From Candidatus Woesebacteria bacterium RIFCSPHIGHO2_01_FULL_39_23 (GTDB lineage: Bacteria > Patescibacteriota > Microgenomatia > UBA8517), in the NCBI GenBank assembly GCA_001792305.1, contig MGGH01000022.1, positions 15,916 through 61,508 on the forward strand: a stretch of DNA of 45,593 nucleotides, read 5' to 3'. Position numbers and translations under genes: made by a program. The notes below the pieces were generated by a model, which ran no database searches, had not been told where the DNA came from, and saw only the letters and a program-made list of their open reading frames with translations. Shown piece by piece: positions 38,526 through 45,593 of the stretch (the first letter of the stretch is position 1; every line of letters starts with the position of its first letter).

Positions 38526-39521
38526 ATGAATACAAAAAAAATACTACAAGGAATTTATAGAGCGGTGATATTTATTTTAGGAAGATATGGAATTGGAGGA
38601 TTTCATCTAATAAGAGTTGCTCATTGTTTTGTACGTAGAAAATTGATATCGAATTTTATCTTCGTTCAAGGACATAAAATGTTTTTAGATTCTAAAGATT
38701 CATTGAACTTATCTATTAATAATGGTGTCTTTGAAAAATTTGAAACCGAACTTATTAAGAAGGAAATTAAACAGGGTAATATTGTTTTAGATATTGGTTC
38801 AAACATTGGATACTATACTCTAATATTTGCCAAGCTTGTGGGGTATAATGGGAAAGTTTTTGCTTTCGAACCAGATCCCACAAATTTCGCTATACTCAAA
38901 AAGAATATTGAAATTAATGGCTATAAAAATGTTGTGTTGATAAACAAAGCAGTTTCAAATATAACGGGAGGGCTTAAATTGTTTTTGTGCGAAGATAATA
39001 AGGGAGATCACAGGATATACGATTCAAAAGACGGTAGAAAATCTATTGAAATAGAAAGTGTAAGAATAGATGATTATTTTAAAAATCTAAATAACAAAAT
39101 CAATTTTATTAAAATGGATATTCAAGGAGCGGAATATGATGCTCTTAAAGGGATGTGCCGTTTTCTAAATAGAAATAAAAATGTAAAAATAATTACTGAG
39201 TTTTGTCCTATAGGACTTAAAAGATCAGGTGTAAAACCAATTGAATTCTTAAAATTGCTTCTTAGATATGGGTTCAAAATTAGCGAGGTAAATGAAGCAA
39301 AAAATAAAGTTATTCCAATTGATACACCTAGTTTGTTATTAAATGAATTAAAAGAATATACATTTAAAAAGGAGAATTTTACAAATCTTTTATGCGAAAA
39401 GCCATTATCGAAGCCGAGTCGAATACACGTACGATCATGGGAGTGGACACGATTAGAAATCATGCGTAGCCGCAAGGTTACCAGAGGTTCGAATCCTCTC
39501 ATCTCCGCTAAGCCGCAATAG
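38526..39521 (+). CDS. FkbM-family methyltransferase; ORF C-terminus reads into a tRNA remnant
   Basis: VLDIGSNIGYYTLIFAKLVGYNGKVFAFEPDPTNFAILKKNIEINGYKNV...IKMDIQGAEYDAL; start ATG 38526 preferred. Confidence 0.85.
   Translation: MNTKKILQGIYRAVIFILGRYGIGGFHLIRVAHCFVRRKLISNFIFVQGHKMFLDSKDSLNLSINNGVFEKFETELIKKEIKQGNIVLDIGSNIGYYTLIFAKLVGYNGKVFAFEPDPTNFAILKKNIEINGYKNVVLINKAVSNITGGLKLFLCEDNKGDHRIYDSKDGRKSIEIESVRIDDYFKNLNNKINFIKMDIQGAEYDALKGMCRFLNRNKNVKIITEFCPIGLKRSGVKPIEFLKLLLRYGFKISEVNEAKNKVIPIDTPSLLLNELKEYTFKKENFTNLLCEKPLSKPSRIHVRSWEWTRLEIMRSRKVTRGSNPLISAKPQ
39440..39507 (+). pseudogene. 5'-truncated tRNA-Ser remnant (anticodon AGA)
   Basis: CACGA-TTAGAAA-TCATG, variable arm GTAGCCGCAAGGTTACC, T-arm AGAGG-TTCGAAT-CCTCT, CATCTCC-G; no matching GGAGATG 5' strand. 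Confidence 0.85.
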
Positions 39522-40194
39522 TCAATCCCCAAATGTTTTTAAAGCCTCCCTTTTTTAAAACCCTGGCTGCCTCTTTCATTGTCGAGCCTGTTGTATAAAC
39601 ATCGTCGAATAGAATAATCAGTAATCTGTAATCGGTGGTTAAAGACTGGTGAGAAACAATCTCAAATGCATCTTTAATGTTTACACTGCGTTCTAACCTA
39701 TTTAACCTTGTCTGATGCTTGGTATCAATGACCCTTTTTAAAAGATCGGGTTCAAACCTACAATCCATCTTTAAAGCAACAATTTTTCCAAGCTCGGCTG
39801 CTTGATTGAAACCACGCCAGTTTTGACGCCGTCTATGGAGAGGAATTGGAACTAAAAGGCAATTACTTAGTTGGCTTACGGTTAATTGGTTTGTTTTTAA
39901 ACGTTCCACTGTTAACAAAGCCAGTTCTTTCGCAATATCCGAGGCAAAATTAAACTTAATCTTTAAAATCGCACGTCTTATCACACCTTCGTATTTCCAA
40001 ATCGAAATTAGTGCCTTTAGTGGTATTTTATCTTTACAAAAGGTATGGGTCAATCCGTTTCTGGTTGGTAACCCACAGCCAGAACATAAAGAGTAAGAGA
40101 GTGCCACTTTTGTAAGACAAAATTTACAGATGTATTTACCGAATCTTCCACACTCTAAGCATTTTTTAGGAAAGAGTAAATCGAGAAAATCCAC
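39508..40194 (-). CDS. comF: ComF-family phosphoribosyltransferase
   Basis: CLECGRFGKYICKFC, CSGCGLPT, LVPIPLHRRRQNWRGFNQAAELGK, LFDDVYTTGSTMKEAA. Confidence 0.94.
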   Translation of the reverse strand: MDFLDLLFPKKCLECGRFGKYICKFCLTKVALSYSLCSGCGLPTRNGLTHTFCKDKIPLKALISIWKYEGVIRRAILKIKFNFASDIAKELALLTVERLKTNQLTVSQLSNCLLVPIPLHRRRQNWRGFNQAAELGKIVALKMDCRFEPDLLKRVIDTKHQTRLNRLERSVNIKDAFEIVSHQSLTTDYRLLIILFDDVYTTGSTMKEAARVLKKGGFKNIWGLTIAA

Positions 40195-40211
40195 TAACTT
40201 ATTATTCTACT

Positions 40212-40238
40212 AAAAAACCCCGATATAAGATCGGGGTT
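40212..40238 (-). terminator. Rho-independent terminator after ssrA
   Basis: Minus strand AACCCCGA-TCTTATA-TCGGGGTT followed by TTTT. Confidence 0.9.
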
Positions 40239-40247
40239 CGACTTTAG

Positions 40248-40648
40248 TGGAGACGGAGGGATTCGAACCCTCGTCCGAAAAGTTAATCAACAAAACCTCT
40301 ACAAGCTTATCTGTTTTAATTATTTCCTTTAATCTAAAAAAACAGCAAATGAGACTAAAGTAATACCTTAATACTTCATCTTTGGTTTAAGGTCAAAAAC
40401 CAAAAACTAATTCAGGCGGTTTATGCCCGCGAATACGGCCTGAAAGCGAAATTTCGCGAACACCGGCTTTAAGCGTAAAGCATATTCAGAGCTGGTCTTG
40501 CGACCAAGCTGGCCAAAAACGCCTCTGCGCGATCAGCCAGACGTCTCGTATAGTTGACGTTTGGTTTTCGATCCATTTTTACAAGTTCGGATCAAACTTG
40601 GCTTGCAGTCTTGTCAAAGTACTTTCCGTCGAAACCTATATCGTCCCC
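40248..40648 (-). ncRNA. ssrA: tmRNA
   Basis: GGGGACG/CGTCTCC acceptor, GGTTTCGACGG 5' motif, T-arm GAGGG-TTCGAAT-CCCTC, adjacent to smpB. Confidence 0.95.
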
Positions 40649-40666
40649 ATTTACCCTGCCGTAGCT

Positions 40667-41050
40667 TTAGCGTAGGCGGGTTTCCTTTTCAAGGTCGCGT
40701 TTCTTTATGGCTTCTCTCTTTTCAAACTTTCGTTTTGCTTTTCCAAAAGCTAATCCAACCTTGAAAATACGACCCTTAGTATACACCGAAAGAGGCACAA
40801 GTGTCAAACCTTTTTGCTTCATTTTTGTCGCGACCGAGACAATTTCACTTTTGTGAAGAAGTAGTTTCTTTGCTTTTGTAAACATTGGAGAAATTAGAAA
40901 AACTTCCCCACTCAATATTTTTGCGTGAGAACCGGAAAGGTTTCTTAAAGCTTTAAGCACTTTTACGTCTTCGCCAACCAAAACAATTCCAGCTTCAAAT
41001 CTATCAAAAAGTTTGTAATCAAATCTGGCCTTTTTATTTATTATCCTCAT
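40667..41050 (-). CDS. smpB: SsrA-binding protein SmpB
   Basis: NKKARFDYKLFDRFEAGIVLVGEDVKVLK...KREAIKKRDLEKE. Confidence 0.95.
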   Translation of the reverse strand: MRIINKKARFDYKLFDRFEAGIVLVGEDVKVLKALRNLSGSHAKILSGEVFLISPMFTKAKKLLLHKSEIVSVATKMKQKGLTLVPLSVYTKGRIFKVGLAFGKAKRKFEKREAIKKRDLEKETRLR

Positions 41051-42897
41051 TGAAGGTGTTTAAGTTCCAATGTATAAAGATTTGGTCCTGTCAATAGCAG
41101 TATTTTTCGGGAAGATTCTGAAACAAAAATGTCTTTAACATTTCCCAATTCTCCAGTGGAATACTGTGCTACGAACCCACCTTCCTTATCAAAAACTACA
41201 ATTTTATTGGAACCGGAATCCAAAAAATATAAGTTTCGGTTCTCTTCACTGGTGGTAATCTTAAAAGAATTTTTAATGTATTTAGATACAAGAGTGCTGT
41301 CCACCGACAACCTCCTTCCTGAAGCGTACCTATAAACCGCGCCATTTCTGTCCAATAACCAAATCGAACCGTCTATTGCCCAGGAAACTATATCTGAAAA
41401 ATCTTGGCCTTCCGATTCCGTTAGCCAAGTTTGCCCGGAACCAAGGTTATCACCCAACCCAAGATACCTTAAAATCTCGGAACCCGACTTATCCAGAATA
41501 TAAACATTCCCAGCATAGGCTTTTATCAGTGCATTTCCCCCAAAATCTTCCTCCGCAACTTTTTTGCTCCCCGTCTCATCCACTTTATAAATAGCATCCT
41601 TTTTAAGTACATATACCCTTTCCAAGTACCCTGCCAAATCAATCGACCCGGAAACTTCGTCCGGACCACCAGTAATCTGGGTACTCTTTGTATTTATATC
41701 TATTCGAAGAAGTTTCCCTCCACCTTTATCTAAAACATGAAGTGTATCGTGAGATAAGCTGCCCATCTCCCCCTCAAAACCGTCTGAAGAAAGTGTCAGA
41801 TCAAGAAAAAGCTCAGGCTCCGTGTCATACTCCCCTAAAACCTGACCTGAAACACTATCGAATCTACTTATTACCTCCCCATATTCACTTTCAGGAATTT
41901 GGAGTTTTTCAAGGTTAGGCAGGCTTTCCTTAACTGACAACACCAACTCTCTTGAGCGGTCTGGATTAAGGCCGTAGAGAGATAATGCTTCCTCCAATCT
42001 GTGATTAATATCAGAGACTATAGTTTCGTACTTTAGTTTTTCGATCTTAAGTGTACGTTGCCTCGAGCCGTAAAAGACGCTAATAACAAGCAAAAAGATA
42101 AGTATTATTGCGATCAGAAAAGCCGATTTTCTCTTCTTCTCGATTGCAATATCAGTAACACCAGCTTCAACCACAATTTTTCTCTCCGGCAAAAGTCTAA
42201 TAAAAAAATCCAACACAAACACAACGAGCCCACGGAACATGCGAAAGAGAGTTTTGAAAACTCCAAAGTTTATAGCCAATTCATGGGGTTTTGTTTTTTC
42301 TTGGTAATATTGTTCCCTACTAACCGTAAAAACCAAACAACTTGTCTTTTCTTGCCCTGAACTCAAAACTGCAAGTAATCTTTCTATAGATGACTCTGGA
42401 CTCTCTTCCTCAAGGCTGGCTTTTATTATCCCTTTTCCCCACTTTGATACAACATTAGAAGTTGTAACCATAAACGAGTCATCTGATTTTATGGGTCCTG
42501 AAATACTAGTTACCTCCCCAACAGAGGCAGCAACTGTCACAAGCTTCCCGTCTCTTAAGAGAAAGGTCTTTAGTTTTCCTTTTAAAACTATACTCACCAC
42601 TCTGTCGTCCAACAAAACCAGAGCCAAATCGTCGTCAGATGTAATTTTTGTTTGTTTTGTGGAAAGCTCAAGTATTTCTTTTAACCTCAGTAATTTCGGT
42701 CTTACCACTTCATCTCCCCTTAATTGCTCTTCTATGAATTTAAAAAATATTTTCGCTTTATTTTCTGCTTCTTTTCCTTTAAAGCTGGTTAGACCAAGAT
42801 ATACAAAAAACTTGAAGTTACCAAAACTTAACTCATAGAACTGGGACCAATAAAGAGGTTTATTGGAGCTTATTTTGGCAGATTTGATTTTAAGCAT
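41047..42897 (-). CDS. Membrane protein with cytoplasmic N-domain, TM and beta-propeller-like C-domain
   Basis: Central TM SAFLIAIILIFLLVISVFYG; C-terminal repeats IDLAGYLERVYVLKKDAIYKV, IKAYAGNVYILDKSGSEILRY. Confidence 0.75.
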   Translation of the reverse strand: MLKIKSAKISSNKPLYWSQFYELSFGNFKFFVYLGLTSFKGKEAENKAKIFFKFIEEQLRGDEVVRPKLLRLKEILELSTKQTKITSDDDLALVLLDDRVVSIVLKGKLKTFLLRDGKLVTVAASVGEVTSISGPIKSDDSFMVTTSNVVSKWGKGIIKASLEEESPESSIERLLAVLSSGQEKTSCLVFTVSREQYYQEKTKPHELAINFGVFKTLFRMFRGLVVFVLDFFIRLLPERKIVVEAGVTDIAIEKKRKSAFLIAIILIFLLVISVFYGSRQRTLKIEKLKYETIVSDINHRLEEALSLYGLNPDRSRELVLSVKESLPNLEKLQIPESEYGEVISRFDSVSGQVLGEYDTEPELFLDLTLSSDGFEGEMGSLSHDTLHVLDKGGGKLLRIDINTKSTQITGGPDEVSGSIDLAGYLERVYVLKKDAIYKVDETGSKKVAEEDFGGNALIKAYAGNVYILDKSGSEILRYLGLGDNLGSGQTWLTESEGQDFSDIVSWAIDGSIWLLDRNGAVYRYASGRRLSVDSTLVSKYIKNSFKITTSEENRNLYFLDSGSNKIVVFDKEGGFVAQYSTGELGNVKDIFVSESSRKILLLTGPNLYTLELKHLQ

Positions 42898-43119
42898 TTA
42901 AAGTACAACTAGAGCCCACAAGAAAAGTGTAGCAACCATCGCGAGGTGTCCTAAAGCAATAACCTTTATAAATTTGTCAAATCCGATTTTTAAGGTCTTA
43001 CCCATCAGCCCTACTTGACGAAACACGACAATAGCAAAAATCAGATAGATGACAAAAACCACAATATACCCCATCTTTACAAGTCCCCAAACTGAGCTGC
43101 CGTCAATGATTAGGTCCAC
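42898..43119 (-). CDS. Small two-TM membrane protein
   Basis: Compact hydrophobic ORF directly upstream of the 41047-42897 gene. Confidence 0.65.
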   Translation of the reverse strand: MDLIIDGSSVWGLVKMGYIVVFVIYLIFAIVVFRQVGLMGKTLKIGFDKFIKVIALGHLAMVATLFLWALVVL

Positions 43120-43126
43120 TATTAAC

Positions 43127-43828
43127 TTAGCTAAGTCTCCCTTCTATACTTTCTATTTCTTCCTCTTGTCGAAGCTCTTGTAATATTTTGGCAACTCTGT
43201 CGGGTTTTGGTATTCCAAGCATTTCAATGTTCTGTATTTCTCCGGCGGTTTGTACCAAAATATCACCGTAGTCAAAAAGCGTTCTTATCGCTCCTCCCAT
43301 CGTATATGTCACGTCTTCAATGTTGTCGAGCTCCGCGTCCGTTACCTTTTTATAAACGAAATTGTGAAAATTAATGTCTACTATTCTCTCGTCTGTTATG
43401 ATGTTGACATTAAAAAACCAGACCAAAAAATTCTCAAACGCATAGGTAAAAACAAAAACGTACCATGCCATAATGGAAATCATTTGAAACCTTGGCGGCA
43501 TGAAAGAAATCGCCGAAAAAACAAACAGTAAACCGGGTGCCAAAATCATCAACATGGTCAAAATTATCCAGGGAATATTTGTAATGGGGTGCCTGCGCAA
43601 AAGTAGTACAACTTTTTCTTTCTTATCTTGTGTCTCAAAATTTAGGTGGTCCGGTATATAACAATACGCAGAAAGCGGATTGTGGTTATGCCCCGGCAAA
43701 GAATGTCTCTTTTCCTCTGATACTTTAAGGTCTTTACTTACCTGAGGATACTGGTCCAGACTTACTTTTATCGGCGGAGATTTTGACAAATCTTTAGGAA
43801 TAGGATCATTAATATAAACGTCGGGCAT
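43127..43828 (-). CDS. PH (YdbT-like/membrane-flanked) domain membrane protein
   Basis: Two TM segments then NVNIITDERIVDINFHNFVYKKVTDAELDNIEDVTY. Confidence 0.75.
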   Translation of the reverse strand: MPDVYINDPIPKDLSKSPPIKVSLDQYPQVSKDLKVSEEKRHSLPGHNHNPLSAYCYIPDHLNFETQDKKEKVVLLLRRHPITNIPWIILTMLMILAPGLLFVFSAISFMPPRFQMISIMAWYVFVFTYAFENFLVWFFNVNIITDERIVDINFHNFVYKKVTDAELDNIEDVTYTMGGAIRTLFDYGDILVQTAGEIQNIEMLGIPKPDRVAKILQELRQEEEIESIEGRLS

Positions 43829-43858
43829 CTTGAGGCTAATTATATCACGAAATTAATA

Positions 43859-45553
43859 TCAGAGCTTTTCTATATTAAACAACGAGCTCTTCAAACCAAT
43901 GTAGCCTGGTGCTCTAAGATTAAATGCTTTTTTAAATTCCGACCCCGGGATTGTCACTGTACCTTTATTGGTTGAAAAGCTGATATTTATTGTAGAACCG
44001 TCATTTCCGTAAACAACAGAAATGTTTGTAACGCTTAAATAGCCTCCGATTGAAGCAAGATCACTTTTGGAATATGGATTTCCTCCCCAACAGTTGGTGT
44101 CAAGTGGTGAAATTTTTGAGGTATCTCCTCCACCATTATATAAAACATGCCAAGCGTTAATGATATCTGCCGTCTCCTCACCTGATAGCCAGGGGCTACT
44201 TCTACCACATAAGGCTCCGCTCCGGGCTTTATACCAACCCTTATAAAACCAGGGCGAACCCGCTTGTTTTTCATAAGCGGTGTCCGGCCAAGCTCCAGAT
44301 ACATCTTTTATTCCGGTCCAACCCCACTGGCTAATTGTAAATCCTCCGGATGTCGAAGCATAATATGTTTTTGCAGGAGAGTTTCCCTGGACAACCACCC
44401 AGCCGCGGGTGGCTCTAACTGCCTCTGCCCATTTACCGCTTTTAAGCTGGGGCTTATACACTTGGCAGGCCTCTGTGGTACAAATACTTCCAGAACCATT
44501 ATTGGTGACAGCTAAAGCGTAACTTCGGGCAGCTACTGCTTGGGCCTTCAATGCCTCAAACCCTCCGGAGTCCCCCCAGGATTCGGGTACCTCATAAATT
44601 CCAAGTAAATAGTTATCCTCAAAAGGAATTCTGCCAAAACCTGTTACACCAATAGTCGCAGGCACAGGATAATTCTTCTGTAATTGGGCGCCCTGGAAAT
44701 AAGCCATTAGTATTGTTTCTGCATCCTGACCCTGCTTACTCCTTCCGTAAGCGCCGTATTGGCTCATACCAGTTCTGTGGGGAGCACCAAAAGAAAAGGC
44801 CGCAAACGCAGGCCGAAACCCGGGGTCACAAAAATTGCTTGATCCCGGCGGGCCTGAGCAAGGCTCAAAAGTCGGCGGAGTGTCTCCTATCGAAGTTTGA
44901 AAACCCCCGGCTTTGGCAGCTTGCAACTCCTGTTGTTTTGCTGATAGTGAAGCCAAATAGCTTTCCGTTTTTTCGACCTCGCCCTCCAAGAATTCTGCCC
45001 TCTCGTCCACTTTTTTTTGCACGGAGGCCAAGTTATTCCTATTTTTTTCGAGAAGTTCCTTGTCGTTTTTAAACTCTATCAAATCCTCACCATATTTAAT
45101 CATAGTTTTCCGGTCACTATCAGCCGCACGCGCTCTGAAACTAATTTCTCTAAAAGCGCTGGATGCGTCCCCGGCTGACAAAAAAGGAAGAATTGGGTCA
45201 TAAACACGCAAAAAAAGGTAATGATTTTTTGCCTTTTCGCGCAAAATTGCCTCAGCATAAGCCAAGTCTTCTTCTCTTCCTTTAATTTGGTTAGAGAGAT
45301 TGGTCAGCTCTTTTGAAATAACCGATATTCTGTTTTTAAGATCTGCTAACTGTTTATTGAGGTTTGAAAGCTCTTGCTTATTTGTCTCATGAGCGGACGA
45401 CAAAGCATCGATCTCCCGCTGAATTTCACTTATTTGACAATCGTAGTCGGATGAAGGGCAATGAGAAGCACCTATGTTGTAAGTTGTATGTTGTAAGTTG
45501 TAAACAAGAAATATAAAGAAAAAAGTAAGCAGTAGGGACTTGGTTTTTGACAT
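43859..45553 (-). CDS. SpoIID/LytB-domain protein with N-terminal coiled coil
   Basis: Coiled coil then GAPHRTGMSQYGAYGRSKQGQDAETILMAYFQGAQL...ALKAQAVAARSYAL...STSGGFT. Confidence 0.9.
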   Translation of the reverse strand: MSKTKSLLLTFFFIFLVYNLQHTTYNIGASHCPSSDYDCQISEIQREIDALSSAHETNKQELSNLNKQLADLKNRISVISKELTNLSNQIKGREEDLAYAEAILREKAKNHYLFLRVYDPILPFLSAGDASSAFREISFRARAADSDRKTMIKYGEDLIEFKNDKELLEKNRNNLASVQKKVDERAEFLEGEVEKTESYLASLSAKQQELQAAKAGGFQTSIGDTPPTFEPCSGPPGSSNFCDPGFRPAFAAFSFGAPHRTGMSQYGAYGRSKQGQDAETILMAYFQGAQLQKNYPVPATIGVTGFGRIPFEDNYLLGIYEVPESWGDSGGFEALKAQAVAARSYALAVTNNGSGSICTTEACQVYKPQLKSGKWAEAVRATRGWVVVQGNSPAKTYYASTSGGFTISQWGWTGIKDVSGAWPDTAYEKQAGSPWFYKGWYKARSGALCGRSSPWLSGEETADIINAWHVLYNGGGDTSKISPLDTNCWGGNPYSKSDLASIGGYLSVTNISVVYGNDGSTINISFSTNKGTVTIPGSEFKKAFNLRAPGYIGLKSSLFNIEKL

Positions 45554-45593
45554 ATGCTTATCCGTTCATTATATCAGCTCTAAACCATTTGCT

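Noticed and set aside
35416-39507. Split (trans-spliced) tRNA genes formed from the three tRNA fragments
   Set aside because: The fragments' acceptor strands do not pair: 5' GTGCCCA needs TGGGCAC, while the 3' fragments end ACCCTCC and CATCTCC. Decay or insertion explains them better.
1-45593. Stop-codon reassignment (UGA as Gly) known in some CPR lineages
   Set aside because: Conserved genes (pilB, dnaG, rpoD, comF, smpB) are intact under the standard bacterial code with no need for UGA read-through.

Overview
The window looks like chromosomal DNA from a Candidate Phyla Radiation (Patescibacteria, Microgenomates-like) bacterium. This assignment is inferred from gene content; no search was run. 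Main content: (1) a type IV pilus / competence-like locus at about 0.5-10.3 kb, with a prepilin, PilO, a fused PilM-PilN, non-canonical minor pilins, PilC and PilB; (2) an accessory stretch at about 10.5-23.3 kb, with small membrane proteins, an HExxH protein, an HPF-like protein, an RRM protein, a PT-linker phosphoesterase, DsrE, a Met-rich SHOCT protein and an extremely Trp-rich protein; (3) housekeeping rpoD and dnaG at 24.3-27.2 kb; (4) membrane proteins and glycosyltransferases at 27-35 kb; (5) a dense serine-tRNA island at 35.4-39.5 kb, where intact tRNAs alternate with tRNA fragments that directly abut cargo genes (a PD-(D/E)XK homing-type endonuclease, a Nudix-like ORF, an FkbM methyltransferase); (6) comF, tmRNA (ssrA), smpB and cell-envelope genes including a SpoIID-like protein at 39.5-45.6 kb. 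The most notable signals are the tRNA-fragment/cargo mosaic, the Trp-rich protein, a possible unusually long tmRNA tag, a recurring promoter-to-start geometry suggesting leaderless transcription, and a duplicated promoter element feeding a highly structured intergenic region.
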